The translations under genes and the position numbers were made by a program. Of a stretch of DNA of 64,000 nucleotides, positions 17,090-26,875 are shown one piece after another. The DNA comes from an uncultured Christensenella sp. Lineage in GTDB: Bacteria > Bacillota > Clostridia > Christensenellales > UBA3700. Below the pieces are notes generated by a model. It was not told where the DNA came from, did not search any database, and saw only the letters and a program-made list of their open reading frames with translations. The DNA lies in the NCBI GenBank assembly GCA_910577795.1, contig CAJTNW010000001.1, positions 29,367 through 93,366 of the forward strand, read 5' to 3'. Position 1 is the first letter of the stretch, and every line of letters starts with the position of its first letter.

Positions 17090-17122
17090 AAAAAGGCTGA
17101 GTGGCAACTCAGCCTTTTTTGT
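17090..17122. terminator. Terminator of the XRE-cupin gene
   Basis: AAAAAGGCTGAGT (17090-17102) and ACTCAGCCTTTTT (17107-17119), with a 4-nt loop. It lies 20 nt beyond the minus-strand stop. Confidence 0.9.
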
Positions 17123-17141
17123 TTTATATCAGTTTTGTTTT

Positions 17142-17708
17142 TTAGTTCATAACTACGGCAATTATTTTAACGTCCTTTCCGCCAATTGCTATTAAGCCAT
17201 GTGGTTTTTCGCTATTATAATAAATTGTATCACCCGCGTTTAACTCCACAATATGTCCATCAATGCTTGCACGCATAGTACCTTCTAGCACGTAGTCCAT
17301 TTCCTGCCCATTGTGCATACTTGTTTCTATTGGTTTGTTTTCCAAATCTTTATTATAAGGGATAGTAACAACAAATGGCTCTGCTTTTCTGTCACGCATA
17401 TTGTATGCTAGGTGCATATAATTAAAACCATTATCACGGATAATAGGCATACCCTCACCTTTTCTTGTAACTGCAAAATGGTTAAGTTTTGCGCTATCGC
17501 CAGTAATAAGTTCTGTAATATTACAGCCTAATACATTTGCACAGTTGTACAAAAAGTTAAAAGTAAAATCTTTTTCGCCTTGTTCATAAATCTCGTACTC
17601 TGCTATTGTGCAGTCTGTTGCTTTTGCCATTTCCTCTTCGGAAACACCCATTAAATCTCTTAAACTTTTTAGTCTTAAAGCAACCTCTTTTAAATTATAA
17701 GATAACAT
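17142..17708 (-). CDS. XRE-family regulator with C-terminal cupin domain
   Basis: 188 aa. The N-terminal Cro/CI HTH (residues ~8-66: LRDLMGVSEEEMAKATDCTIAEYEIYEQG) is followed by a cupin_2 domain (~105-188: MHNGQEMDYVLEGTMRASIDGHIVELNAGDTIYYNSEKPHGLIA), the standard design of small-ligand-responsive repressors. The cupin metal/ligand residues H, E and H are visible. SD TAGGAG precedes the ATG at 17708. It lies 81 nt downstream of gpmI in the same direction; the gap holds a CGATTTTCA motif. The ligand and targets are unknown. Confidence 0.88.
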   Translation of the reverse strand: MLSYNLKEVALRLKSLRDLMGVSEEEMAKATDCTIAEYEIYEQGEKDFTFNFLYNCANVLGCNITELITGDSAKLNHFAVTRKGEGMPIIRDNGFNYMHLAYNMRDRKAEPFVVTIPYNKDLENKPIETSMHNGQEMDYVLEGTMRASIDGHIVELNAGDTIYYNSEKPHGLIAIGGKDVKIIAVVMN

Positions 17709-17789
17709 ATTATACTCCTAAACAAAGGGATATTTTTTAAATTTTTATTATTTTAATACCGATTTTCAAACTATTTTTTTAATCAAAAA

Positions 17790-19331
17790 TCACTTTTTAA
17801 GCAAACTATGACCGCTCATTTCCTTTGGAATTGCAATACCCATCATCTCTAGCATAGTTGGAGCAATATCACAAAGTTTACCGCCGTCCATCAATTTGAT
17901 ATTTGTATTGTCATCTATTTTTATTAATGGAACAGGGTTTGTAGTATGTGCAGTAAATGGCTCTTTTGTTTGTGGGTCAAACATATAGTCTGCATTGCCG
18001 TGGTCTGCTGTAATTAGTGCTTGACCGCCTACTTGTTTAATAGCATTTAGCACTTTTTCAACACATTCGTCAACTGCTTTTACTGCTTTTTTAGCAGCAT
18101 CTAAAATACCTGTATGACCTACCATATCGCAGTTTGCAAAGTTTAAAATCATAACATCATATTTTTTTGACAATATAACTTCAACTGCTTTGTCTGCAAC
18201 CTCATAAGCACTCATTTCTGGTTTCATATCAAAAGTAGCAATTTTTGGGCTATCTATTAATATTCTATCTTCATTTGGGTTAGGTGCTTCAACACCGCCG
18301 TTAAAGAAGAAAGTAACGTGTGCGTATTTTTGAGTTTCTGCAATTCTAAATTGTTTTAAACCTTGTTTTGACAAATACTCACCCAAAGTATTATCGTAAG
18401 ACTGTGGTTTGTAAGCAACGTTTAGTGCGTCATTAAAAGTAACGTCATACTGAGTCATAGATACAAAAGTTGGGGCTAAAAAGCCTTGCTTTCTTTCAAA
18501 ACCAGCAAAGTCGTTATAAATAAATGAACGAGTAATCATTCTTGCTCTATCCGGACGGAAGTTAGCAAAAATTATGCTATCACCTTTGCCAACAGTTGCA
18601 ACCGGTTTGCCATTGTTTTGTATAACTGTAGGAATAACAAACTCATCAGTTACACCATTATCATAACTTGCAGTAATTGCCTCCAATGCACTATTTGCAG
18701 TATTGCCAACACCATCTACTATTGCAGAATATGCTTTGTCAACACGTTCCCAAATATTGTCTCTATCCATAGCATAAAATCTACCGCTTATTGTAGCAAT
18801 TTGACCAAAATTAATTTTTTGCATATACTCTACAGTTTCTGCAATAAATTGTTTGCCACTTGTTGGTGATACATCTCTTCCGTCAAGGAAAGCATGCAAA
18901 TAAACATTATCCAAACCTTGTTTTTTTGCCATTTCTATAAGTGCAAAAATGTGTGTTAAGTGGCTATGAACTCCACCATCTGACAAAAGACCAAAAATGT
19001 GCAGTTTTTTGCCATTTTTCTTTGCGTTTTGGCATGCTTTAACAAAGGCTGGATTTTCAAAAAAATCACCATCATTAATAGATTTTGTAATACGAGTAAG
19101 TTCTTGATAAACTATTCTACCCGCACCAATATTTAAGTGTCCAACTTCACTATTACCCATTTGTCCATCAGGCAAACCAACAGACATACCACTTGCATCT
19201 AGACTTGTAGTTGGGTATTTTTTCATTAGGTCAAGTACGTAAGGGGAAGTTTTTGTAGAAATTGCATTGTTTTCCCCTTCCTTATTTAGTCCATAACCAT
19301 CTAAAATAATTAGACCAGTAAATTTATTCAT
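17790..19331 (-). CDS. gpmI: 2,3-bisphosphoglycerate-independent phosphoglycerate mutase
   Basis: 513-aa Mn-dependent glycolytic enzyme interconverting 3- and 2-phosphoglycerate. The N-terminal metal site is LDGYGLN; the catalytic Ser is in GQMGNSEVGHLNIGAGR (~residue 60); the metal ligands HGNADYMFD and TAHTTNPVP lie near the C-terminus. The length is typical. The ATG at 19331 is 1 nt after the tpiA stop, with AAGGTGG somewhat far upstream (12 nt), so it is co-transcribed with tpiA. Confidence 0.96.
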   Translation of the reverse strand: MNKFTGLIILDGYGLNKEGENNAISTKTSPYVLDLMKKYPTTSLDASGMSVGLPDGQMGNSEVGHLNIGAGRIVYQELTRITKSINDGDFFENPAFVKACQNAKKNGKKLHIFGLLSDGGVHSHLTHIFALIEMAKKQGLDNVYLHAFLDGRDVSPTSGKQFIAETVEYMQKINFGQIATISGRFYAMDRDNIWERVDKAYSAIVDGVGNTANSALEAITASYDNGVTDEFVIPTVIQNNGKPVATVGKGDSIIFANFRPDRARMITRSFIYNDFAGFERKQGFLAPTFVSMTQYDVTFNDALNVAYKPQSYDNTLGEYLSKQGLKQFRIAETQKYAHVTFFFNGGVEAPNPNEDRILIDSPKIATFDMKPEMSAYEVADKAVEVILSKKYDVMILNFANCDMVGHTGILDAAKKAVKAVDECVEKVLNAIKQVGGQALITADHGNADYMFDPQTKEPFTAHTTNPVPLIKIDDNTNIKLMDGGKLCDIAPTMLEMMGIAIPKEMSGHSLLKK

Positions 19332-19332
19332 A

Positions 19333-20082
19333 TTAGTATTTAACCACCTTAGAAAAATCTTCTGCTTTTAAACTTGCGCCACCAATTAAGCCACCATCAA
19401 TTTCTGGCATAGCCATAAGTTCGCTTGCATTTTTTGGATTCATAGAACCACCATATTGGATACGCAATTTGTTTTCTGCACAATTTTTGCAATACAACTC
19501 TGCAACTTTATTTCTGATAATTGCTATTGTATCATTTGCCTCTTGTGCTGTAGCAGTTTTGCCAGTACCAATTGCCCAAATTGGCTCATAAGCAATTACA
19601 ACTTTATCCAATTCGTCTTTGCTTACACCTGCCAATGCCTTTTCAGTTTGAGCCTCTAGCAATGTTTTGTAAACGCCAGACTCTCTCTCTTCCAAAGATT
19701 CACCTACACAAATGATAGGTTTTAAACCTTTTGCCAAAGCCTGTAAAACTCTTTTATTAACTGTTTCGTCAGTTTCACCAAAGTATTGACGGCGTTCGCT
19801 ATGTCCAATAATGACATACTCAACACCCAACTCCAATAGCATATCTGCACTGATTTCGCCAGTAAAAGCACCTTTGTCTGCCCAGTGAACATTTTCTGCA
19901 CCTAACTTAATGTTTGTGCCTTTAATCATTTCGCCTGCAGTTTGAATGTTTGTATATGGTACGCAAACTACGCACTCTGCTTTGCTATCTGCTACCAAAG
20001 GAATAAGGTCTGTTAAAAGTGCCTTAGTATCCTTAATTGTATTGTTCATTTTCCAGTTTCCTGCAATAATAGGTTGTCTCAT
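19333..20082 (-). CDS. tpiA: Triosephosphate isomerase
   Basis: 249-aa TIM-barrel enzyme interconverting dihydroxyacetone phosphate and glyceraldehyde-3-phosphate. The motifs are GNWKMN (N-terminal Lys), IIGHSERRQYFGE (His catalyst), AYEPIWAIGTGKTAT (Glu base and flexible loop) and the phosphate-binding GGLIGGASL. The length is standard. SD AAGGAG precedes the ATG at 20082. It sits between pgk and gpmI in the usual glycolytic order; gapdh is not in the window. Confidence 0.97.
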   Translation of the reverse strand: MRQPIIAGNWKMNNTIKDTKALLTDLIPLVADSKAECVVCVPYTNIQTAGEMIKGTNIKLGAENVHWADKGAFTGEISADMLLELGVEYVIIGHSERRQYFGETDETVNKRVLQALAKGLKPIICVGESLEERESGVYKTLLEAQTEKALAGVSKDELDKVVIAYEPIWAIGTGKTATAQEANDTIAIIRNKVAELYCKNCAENKLRIQYGGSMNPKNASELMAMPEIDGGLIGGASLKAEDFSKVVKY

Positions 20083-20189
20083 TGTAAATTTCTCCTTAAA
20101 ATGTGAATTTTTTATATATTAAATTTCTTACAAATATTATATATCTTTATTAAATTTGATAAAAAACAAATTTTGCTTTAAATCAATTT

Positions 20190-20245
20190 ATATCCAAAGC
20201 ACTTTTAAGATAAATTTTTCTTAAAAAACACTTTGGATATTTTTG
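20190..20245. repeat. Hairpin after pgk
   Basis: ATATCCAAAG (20190-20199) pairs with CTTTGGATAT (20231-20240), with further pairing inside (CTTTTAAGA / TCTTAAAAAA). The T-run lies on the plus-strand side, opposite to pgk transcription, so it may protect or process the pgk-tpiA mRNA rather than terminate it. Confidence 0.6.
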
Positions 20246-20256
20246 TTTAGTTTATA

Positions 20257-21576
20257 TTAGTTTTTGTCATTCAAGCAAGCAATACCTGGCAAAATTTTGC
20301 CCTCAAACAACTCAAGTGATGCACCACCACCAGTTGAAATATGGCTCATTTTATCAGCAAAGCCTAGTTGTGCAACTGCTGCTGCAGAATCGCCACCACC
20401 AATTATAGTAGTGCAGTCTTTTGCCTCTGCCATTGCCTCTGCTACTGCTACTGTACCTTTTGCCAAAATTGGGTTTTCAAATACACCCATAGGTCCATTC
20501 CATACAACAGTTTTTGCAGATTTAATAGCATCTGCAAACAATTTTGCAGATTTAGCACCAATATCCAAGCCCATCATATCGCTAGGAATATTCATTGCTT
20601 CTACTGTTGTAACTTCAATTTCGCTATCAATTGGGTTAGGGAAAGATTTTGCTGCTACAGTATCTACTGGCAAATAAATCTTTTTGCCAAGTTTGTCTGC
20701 TTTTGCAAGCATTTCTTTACAGTAATCTAGTTTTTCGTCATCAACCAAAGAATTACCAACATTGCCGCCTTGTGCTTTAATAAATGTATATGCCATACCG
20801 CCACCAATAATCAAAGTATCGCACTTTTCTAGCAAGTTATCAATAACTTTTAATTTGTCAGCAACTTTTGCACCGCCCAATACTGCAACAAATGGACGAA
20901 CTGGTGCTTCCAAAGATTTTGCCATTACATTAAGTTCTTTTTCGATTAAGAAACCGCAAACGCACTCTTTTACAAAACCATACTCAGCAATACCTGCTGT
21001 AGATGCGTGTGACCTGTGTGCAGTACCAAAAGCATCGTTAACATAAATATCACAATACTCAGCAAGTTGTTTGCAGAAGTTTTCGTCTCTGCCTTCTTCC
21101 TCTGCGTGGAATCTTAAGTTTTCTAGCAATACGCACTCGCCTGCTTTTAATGCAGCAACTTTTGCTTTAGCATCAGGACCTACAACGTCTGTAGCAAAAG
21201 CAACTTTGCCATCTAGCAACTCATTTAATCTATCAGCAACTGGTTTTAAAGTCAATTTAACAGGGTCGCTCTTAAGTGCTTTGTCGATATATGCTTTAGT
21301 AGCAGACTCTCTTTCTGCCTCAGGTAGAGCCTCAACTGCCTTCTTTTCCTTTTTAGTTAATTTGATTTTTTCACTAAAAATGCTATGAGGTTTGCCCATG
21401 TGTGAGCATAGTATAACTTTTGCACCATTATCCATCAAATATTTGATAGTTGGTAATGCACCATTAATACGGTTTTCGTCAGTAATAACACCATCTTTCA
21501 TAGGTACATTGAAGTCTACTCTTACAAGACATTTTTTGCCAGCAACATTTACATCTTTAATTGATTTTTTATTCAT
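20257..21576 (-). CDS. pgk: Phosphoglycerate kinase with an inserted loop
   Basis: 439-aa glycolytic kinase making ATP from 1,3-bisphosphoglycerate. Motifs are [11 protein letters not shown] (residues 19-29), the substrate-binding HRSHAST, the GGAKVADK hinge segment and the nucleotide loop GGGDSAAAV. The protein is ~40 aa longer than usual: residues ~64-108, after CSHMGKP, carry a charged helical insertion ([20 protein letters not shown]) where most bacterial enzymes have a short loop before [20 protein letters not shown] precedes the ATG at 21576. Confidence 0.95.
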   Translation of the reverse strand: MNKKSIKDVNVAGKKCLVRVDFNVPMKDGVITDENRINGALPTIKYLMDNGAKVILCSHMGKPHSIFSEKIKLTKKEKKAVEALPEAERESATKAYIDKALKSDPVKLTLKPVADRLNELLDGKVAFATDVVGPDAKAKVAALKAGECVLLENLRFHAEEEGRDENFCKQLAEYCDIYVNDAFGTAHRSHASTAGIAEYGFVKECVCGFLIEKELNVMAKSLEAPVRPFVAVLGGAKVADKLKVIDNLLEKCDTLIIGGGMAYTFIKAQGGNVGNSLVDDEKLDYCKEMLAKADKLGKKIYLPVDTVAAKSFPNPIDSEIEVTTVEAMNIPSDMMGLDIGAKSAKLFADAIKSAKTVVWNGPMGVFENPILAKGTVAVAEAMAEAKDCTTIIGGGDSAAAVAQLGFADKMSHISTGGGASLELFEGKILPGIACLNDKN

Positions 21577-21650
21577 TATTAGGATTCTCCTTCCTTAATT
21601 AGATTTGTATGTTTAATGATTATAAACTTAAAATTATAATCAATAGTAGT

Positions 21651-21679
21651 ATTATATCACCATTTGGTAATTTTTGCAA
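21651..21679 (-). promoter_or_regulatory. pgk promoter
   Basis: On the minus strand, TTGCAA (21679-21674), 17 nt, TATAAT (21656-21651). The predicted leader is about 68 nt. Confidence 0.75.
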
Positions 21680-21696
21680 GATATTTTTTTAATTAT

Positions 21697-21743
21697 ACAA
21701 CATATTTTTAGCAATTTTTTTGTAGAAAATATGTTGTTTTTTA
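21697..21743. terminator. Hairpin after trmL
   Basis: ACAACATATTTT (21697-21708) pairs with AAAATATGTTGT (21726-21737); the T-run lies on the plus strand. It is 12 nt beyond the minus-strand trmL stop, so it ends the operon or blocks antisense transcription. Confidence 0.6.
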
Positions 21744-21749
21744 ACTTAA

Positions 21750-22241
21750 CTAAAACTTTGTTAAATGTCCAGTTTGATTTAACTGCTCAAAATTGTGCTG
21801 TCTGTGGTATTCATAACAAATAATTGCAACAGAATTTGCAAGATTTAACGAACGTATATCACCTTTCATAGGTATGCGAATACACTTATCATAATTATCG
21901 TGCAATATTTCCTCTGGTATGCCTTTTGACTCTTTGCCAAACATAACATAAACATCTTCATTATAACTTACTTCTGTATGATTATGCTGAGATTTTGTTG
22001 AGGCATAAAATATTTGTTTAATATTATCTTTATTTCTGCTTAAAAACTCCTCATAATTTTTGTAAGTGCAAATATCGGCTAAATCCCAGTAATCAAGACC
22101 TGCTCTTTTTAAATACTTATCCTCAAAGGTAAAACCAAACGGCTCAATAAGGTGAAGTTTTGCTCCAGTAGCCGCACAAGTCCTTACTATGTTACCTGTG
22201 TTTTGAGGTATCTCCGGTTCTAATAAAACTATATGTATCAT
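21750..22241 (-). CDS. trmL: tRNA (cytidine(34)-2'-O)-methyltransferase
   Basis: 163-aa SPOUT methyltransferase modifying the wobble base of tRNA-Leu. Motifs are EPEIPQNTGNIVRTCAATGA (residues 8-27), FGKESKGIP and the knot IPMKGDIRSLNLANSVAI near the C-terminus. The size is typical of the TrmL/YibK/CspR family. SD AAAGGAG precedes the ATG at 22241, 30 nt after the dus stop. Confidence 0.94.
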   Translation of the reverse strand: MIHIVLLEPEIPQNTGNIVRTCAATGAKLHLIEPFGFTFEDKYLKRAGLDYWDLADICTYKNYEEFLSRNKDNIKQIFYASTKSQHNHTEVSYNEDVYVMFGKESKGIPEEILHDNYDKCIRIPMKGDIRSLNLANSVAIICYEYHRQHNFEQLNQTGHLTKF

Positions 22242-22271
22242 AAAAAACTCCTTTTATCCTGCGGTTATCAA

Positions 22272-23225
22272 TTAATCAAAATTTATTGTGTTTACAATAT
22301 TTATAAGTTGTTGTACACTCTCTACATGACAAACAGCCTCTTTTATTGGCTTAGAGCCTGCCATTCCTTTTAAGTAATAGCAAATTTGTTTTTTCATGTT
22401 AGAGTAAATGTATCTGTCTGAATAATACTCTTTTAAAATTTCTATTTGACTTAAAATATCTCTTTTTTTATCCACATTTTTAAAAATAGTAGCGATTTTT
22501 AGAGTGTTTTCTGCTATTTCTTTAAAAATTTGAGGATTACCTAATGCACCACGTGCTATCATTACTCCTGCGGCTTTGGTAACTTCCTTAATTTTCAAGT
22601 AACTATTTAAATCTACCACATCACCATTTGCAATAACTGGTATTTGCACTGCCTCCACAACTTTTGCAATAGTCTCCCAGTCAGATAAGCCGTTGTAATA
22701 ATCTTCCCTTGTTCTTCCATGCACTGTTATACCATCAGCACCTGCATCTTGCATATATTTTGCAAAATCTACAGCAACATTTTCGCCACGTTTAAAACCT
22801 TTGCGGAACTTTACTGTTACAACCTTACCAGTTTCCTGTTTTAAAGTTTTTACTATGTGCATTGCAAGTTTTGGGTTATTCAACAACGCACTACCTTCAC
22901 CATTATTTACTATTTTTGGCACAGGACAACCCATATTTATATCAATTATATCAAACTTAGCCATCTCTGACATTTTGCAGGCTTTTGCCATTATATCAGC
23001 ATCAGCACCAAAAATTTGCACGGCTTTTATCTTTTCGTTATCAGTAGTAGCAAGCAATTCCTTTGTTTTTTCACTGCCATACACCATGCCTTTGCAACTA
23101 ATCATTTCTGTATAAGTAAGGGCTGCACCATAACGCACTGCAATATCCCTAAACCCAACATCTGTAAAACCTGCAATTGGTGCTAAAACGGCATCGCCAT
23201 TTAATTGTATATTACCAATTTTCAT
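22272..23225 (-). CDS. dusB: tRNA-dihydrouridine synthase (DusB-like)
   Basis: 317-aa FMN-dependent TIM barrel that reduces uridines in the tRNA D-loop. Visible are LAPIAGFTDVGFR, the family signature DINMGCPVPKIV, TVKFRKGF, TVHGRTREDYYNG and the FMN-binding ANGDV...IARGALGNPQIF. I start at the ATG at 23225 because AAGAGG lies upstream; a TTG 12 codons earlier would overlap mazG by 50 nt instead of 14. It is part of the spoVT-to-trmL operon. The paralogue class (DusB versus other Dus) is by resemblance. Confidence 0.9.
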   Translation of the reverse strand: MKIGNIQLNGDAVLAPIAGFTDVGFRDIAVRYGAALTYTEMISCKGMVYGSEKTKELLATTDNEKIKAVQIFGADADIMAKACKMSEMAKFDIIDINMGCPVPKIVNNGEGSALLNNPKLAMHIVKTLKQETGKVVTVKFRKGFKRGENVAVDFAKYMQDAGADGITVHGRTREDYYNGLSDWETIAKVVEAVQIPVIANGDVVDLNSYLKIKEVTKAAGVMIARGALGNPQIFKEIAENTLKIATIFKNVDKKRDILSQIEILKEYYSDRYIYSNMKKQICYYLKGMAGSKPIKEAVCHVESVQQLINIVNTINFD

Positions 23226-24618
23226 TCTTCTTTGCCTCTTGCCACAAAAGTTCTTGCTCACTAGGTTTTAAGTCTTTTAATTCCACTCCCTTCTCAGCAC
23301 ACTTTTCATCCATATAAATAACTCGCTTTTCAAATTTAGCGCAAGCCTTATTTAAAGCCACCTCGCCATCTACACCCATAAACCTCAACAAGTTTACAAC
23401 TGCAAACAATAAGTCACCACATTCAATTTCCAACTCTTGTGGTTTTGCTGCTAAAACCTCATTTAATTCTTCAACAATTTTTTCCTTTATTTGTGCCAAA
23501 TTTTCAAAATCCATACCGATTTTCGCAAGATATTTTTGATATTTTGCAGATTTTTGCAAACTAGGCAAGGTTTTTGCCACACCTTGAATTTTACTTGTAA
23601 TGCTGTTTTGACTCTTTTCTTTTGCTTTTGCAGCCTCCCATGCTTTTAGTGCCTCTTCTGCGTTGTTTGCTACAACATCACCAAATATATGAGTGTGTCT
23701 TGTAACTAATTTATTGCACAAGTGAGTTAGCACCTCGTTGCTATTAAACTCACCCTCGTCCTCACCAATTACTGCGTGGAATACACCTTGCAAAATCACA
23801 TCACCAGACTCTTCAATAATGTTGTCTATATCCTCATTATCAATTGCTTCTACCAATTCGTATGCTTCTTCTATAAGATTTTTGCGTATGCTCTCGTGTG
23901 TTTGCGCCTTATCCCACTCGCAACCATTTTTGCCACGTAATTTATAAAGTATCCTTAACAAATCAGTAAAATTATATTCCTGTTTATCTGTCATTTTAAA
24001 TGGAGGTATATACACTCCACTTTCATAATCAAAATTGTTTTGTCTGTCTAGTTCATAGGCAAAAATGTTATATTCTTCCTCACCTTTAAAGTAAACAATA
24101 CTACACTCTTCACCGGCAATACGGGACAAAATTTCTTTTACTTCGCTTGCAATATAGTCATTATCTATATCACAAATAACCAAAGGCAATGTTTTGTCAT
24201 AAGAAAAAGCCTTGTCTCCTGCTATGTCATAGGCAGAAACTTTTACTACACTTGTATGAGGATATTTTTTTAAAATAGTAAGTTCTCTTGATACACCGGC
24301 AATTATTTCAACCTCGCATAACTCTTGCAATTTTATAACTGACCTGTCATCTGCACCATTACCATTTACACAATATACAAGATTTTTATCCTTTAACGCA
24401 AAAAGATATTGGGCGATATTACCGTCCAAATCGTCAAAATTTTCGGAATTTTCATAAAACCTATCCAATGTTTCATGATTAATTCCTTCTTCCGCAAACA
24501 ATTTATATGTATCGGTAAGAGCGGTTTTGACAATTACTAATTCCGCATTGTCGATTGCCGCTGCACCTCTTAGTGATAAATCACCATCTTTTAAGCCAAG
24601 TCCTACAACTTTTATCAT
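23212..24618 (-). CDS. mazG: MazG-family nucleoside triphosphate pyrophosphohydrolase with tetrapyrrole-methylase-like N-terminus
   Basis: 468 aa, the YabN architecture. Residues ~1-210 resemble a degenerate tetrapyrrole methylase fold (VGLGLKDGDLSLRG; VYCVNGNG; PLVICDI). The MazG domain (~220-330) has CEWDKAQTHESIRKNLIEEAYELVEAI and EESGDVILQ, with the EExxE..ExxD metal motif; a second, shorter MazG-like segment follows (KIVEELNEVLAA, CGDLLFAVVNLLRF). It cleans up non-canonical NTPs. It lies 6 nt after the flippase gene in the conserved Bacillota order spoVT-yabM-yabN. SD GAGG precedes the ATG at 24618. Confidence 0.93.
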   Translation of the reverse strand: MIKVVGLGLKDGDLSLRGAAAIDNAELVIVKTALTDTYKLFAEEGINHETLDRFYENSENFDDLDGNIAQYLFALKDKNLVYCVNGNGADDRSVIKLQELCEVEIIAGVSRELTILKKYPHTSVVKVSAYDIAGDKAFSYDKTLPLVICDIDNDYIASEVKEILSRIAGEECSIVYFKGEEEYNIFAYELDRQNNFDYESGVYIPPFKMTDKQEYNFTDLLRILYKLRGKNGCEWDKAQTHESIRKNLIEEAYELVEAIDNEDIDNIIEESGDVILQGVFHAVIGEDEGEFNSNEVLTHLCNKLVTRHTHIFGDVVANNAEEALKAWEAAKAKEKSQNSITSKIQGVAKTLPSLQKSAKYQKYLAKIGMDFENLAQIKEKIVEELNEVLAAKPQELEIECGDLLFAVVNLLRFMGVDGEVALNKACAKFEKRVIYMDEKCAEKGVELKDLKPSEQELLWQEAKKNENW

Positions 24619-24624
24619 AAATCC

Positions 24625-26229
24625 TCACTTTTTGCGGTTAAACTTTTCGCTTAGTTTTGCTATTTGTTTGCCAAATGGGAAAGAATACAACTCCTCTTTT
24701 TCAAACACTTTGGCAGCCAAAACCAATATAAAATATATTATTGGTGTAATGGCAACACTTGCAATAACTAGCCACCATTTACTTAGTGCAAAAGTTAAAC
24801 CAAATATTATTAATCCTATTATAACACTAATTATAAGAATTTTACTAATATTTTTAACTAGATTTTCATCTTTACCCAAAAGTTTTGACATTGTACTCCA
24901 TCCTATCAATACACACAAGAAATATGAAATTACACTAGATAGTGATGCACCTATTATGCCCAAATGCATAATCAAAATTATATCTAAAGTGATTTTTGTT
25001 ATTGCAGTAACCAAAAGTATAAGTGTTGGCTTTACTGTTTTGCCAAGCGCTTGCATCAATGATGTAAAAACCTGTGATAATGACAACAAAATAACTGATA
25101 CTGATGATACCATAAGCAATGAAGATGCCAAATCAATACTACTTGCAGATAGTGATGGATACAAAATCATCATAAGCGGTTTTGCAAGTACAAATATAGC
25201 CACAAAACAAGGAGCGCCTATCAAAAAAGACAGTTTTACCGCAAGTGCAGACTTATTTTTTATACTTACCGCATCTCGTAGTGCTCTTTTGGAACTAATA
25301 ATTGGTACAATAGCCACCGCAAACGCAAGAGTAATAACAATAGGCATATTAATTAGCGAATTTACTGGTGCGGACAATATACCATACTGACTAATTGCCA
25401 AATCTCTTGCAAGTCCTCTTCCAACTAATAAATTTACTATTAATAAACTATCCACAAACTGAACTATAGGAAAAATTAATCCACTTGCCATAATAGGCAA
25501 ACTTACTCGTACAATATTTTTTGTGCAGTCAAAATCCAGTTTTGATTTTGCAATAGGTCTACCTTTGCCTGCTATATATATAATTGCCATAACAAGCATA
25601 GATAAAAATTCAGATAATGTTATACCTATTAAAGCACCAACTACTGCATAAATAATTCCTTGAGGTAATAACAAATACGCAAAAAGTAAACCAAATATCA
25701 TTTTAAAGGCTTGCTCTGCTATTTGTGCAACAGCAGTGGGAACCATATTCATATTGCCTTGAAACCAACCTTTAAAATACGCAGATATTGCCACTATTAA
25801 AATTGCAGGTGCTACCACATAATAACCAAAACGAATAGCAAAATTACCTTGCAATTCTGCAAGTGGTGCAGATATCATAAACATTATTAGCATAGCACCT
25901 GCACCTAGTCCAAACAAAAGTACAAAAGAGGATTTCATAACTTTGCTAACCAAGTTTTCTTCCCCTAATGTGCTGTTTTCGCTAACAAGTCTACTAATGG
26001 CAGTTGGTATTCCTCCTGAAGATAAAGTTAACATTAAACTATAAATAGGAAATACCAATTGATATATACCAATACCCTCTGCACCTAGCAAATTGGTTAG
26101 TGGTATACGATATATTGCACCTAGTATTTTTGCTATCATTCCTGCAAAAGCAAGCAATAATGCCCCTGCGGTATAACTATTTAACCTCGATTTTTGATGG
26201 GTTTTTGCAGTTTTTGTTAAAGTATTCAC
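24625..26229 (-). CDS. Polysaccharide/lipid flippase of the MVF/MATE superfamily (SpoVB/YabM-like)
   Basis: 534-aa membrane protein with about 14 segments. The N-terminal SYTAGALLLAFAGMIAKILGAIYRIPLTNLLGAEGIGIYQL is the SpoVB/YabM signature. Members move lipid-linked cell-wall or spore-cortex precursors across the membrane. The start is GTG at 26229, directly after the spoVT stop and without a clear SD, so translation is probably coupled. A CGATTTTTG motif lies in codons 12-14. The position between spoVT and mazG equals B. subtilis yabM, which favours a YabM-like role over SpoVB. Confidence 0.88.
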   Translation of the reverse strand: MNTLTKTAKTHQKSRLNSYTAGALLLAFAGMIAKILGAIYRIPLTNLLGAEGIGIYQLVFPIYSLMLTLSSGGIPTAISRLVSENSTLGEENLVSKVMKSSFVLLFGLGAGAMLIMFMISAPLAELQGNFAIRFGYYVVAPAILIVAISAYFKGWFQGNMNMVPTAVAQIAEQAFKMIFGLLFAYLLLPQGIIYAVVGALIGITLSEFLSMLVMAIIYIAGKGRPIAKSKLDFDCTKNIVRVSLPIMASGLIFPIVQFVDSLLIVNLLVGRGLARDLAISQYGILSAPVNSLINMPIVITLAFAVAIVPIISSKRALRDAVSIKNKSALAVKLSFLIGAPCFVAIFVLAKPLMMILYPSLSASSIDLASSLLMVSSVSVILLSLSQVFTSLMQALGKTVKPTLILLVTAITKITLDIILIMHLGIIGASLSSVISYFLCVLIGWSTMSKLLGKDENLVKNISKILIISVIIGLIIFGLTFALSKWWLVIASVAITPIIYFILVLAAKVFEKEELYSFPFGKQIAKLSEKFNRKK

Positions 26230-26739
26230 TTATTCTAACTGACTTGCAAGACAAGAGCCTGCAACTTTGATATTAGATTTAATATCATTTGTAATAGAGC
26301 CAACTGCAACTATACCGCCATACAAATCACCACCAGCAAGAATAGGGTAAACATACACATCATCAGAATAAACACTATCGTTTTTTGTAATACGTATGTT
26401 ATCATCTGCCATTGTTTGTTTTCTTTCTTGCAAAACACTAAACAAAGTATTAGATATTAATTCACCTTCTTTATTTTCCTTTCCACCCTCATGTGTTAAA
26501 ACTTTGCTTTTATCAACTATCATAATTTGCACACCACACAAATCAAAAAGTACTTTAGAGTACCCCTCTGCCAATGCTTGTAGTGCTTGCATTTGACTAA
26601 ATTTTTTAATTATAATTTCATTGTCTGAAACTTGGTTCATTTCTAACTCTTCCCCATCACGAATACGCATAGTACGTCTTAATTCCTTTGGGATAACTAT
26701 TCTGCCAAGTTCATCTATTCTTCTAACAATTCCAGCCAT
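26230..26739 (-). CDS. spoVT: Stage V sporulation regulator SpoVT (AbrB-type)
   Basis: 169-aa transcription factor controlling late forespore genes. The swapped-hairpin AbrB domain MAGIVRRIDELGRIVIPKELRRTMRI fills the first ~50 residues; a GAF-like domain follows (LFDLCGVQIMIVDKSK; YVYPILAGGDLYGGIVAV). The ATG at 26739 has a perfect AAGGAGG 7 nt upstream; the 39-codon upstream extension of the frame is Cys/Phe-rich and not part of the family. It heads an operon with a flippase, mazG, dus and trmL. Confidence 0.95.
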   Translation of the reverse strand: MAGIVRRIDELGRIVIPKELRRTMRIRDGEELEMNQVSDNEIIIKKFSQMQALQALAEGYSKVLFDLCGVQIMIVDKSKVLTHEGGKENKEGELISNTLFSVLQERKQTMADDNIRITKNDSVYSDDVYVYPILAGGDLYGGIVAVGSITNDIKSNIKVAGSCLASQLE

Positions 26740-26875
26740 AAATTTCCTCCTTAAAAATAGTCTTTGCAAACAAAATAAAAATATTCTTTTAAATTTACAA
26801 AAAATTACAATTATTATATTTAAACTTTTATAACAAAAACAGCATACTTTTTGCAAAATATGAATATTATTTAAT

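Noticed and set aside
24527..25390. A 287-aa plus-strand open frame
   Set aside because: It is fully antisense to the flippase and mazG genes, Ile/Ser-rich like other reverse-strand shadows of membrane genes, and has no SD.
26740..26856. 39-codon N-terminal extension of spoVT
   Set aside because: Cys/Phe-rich and outside the AbrB domain; a perfect SD precedes the ATG at 26739.
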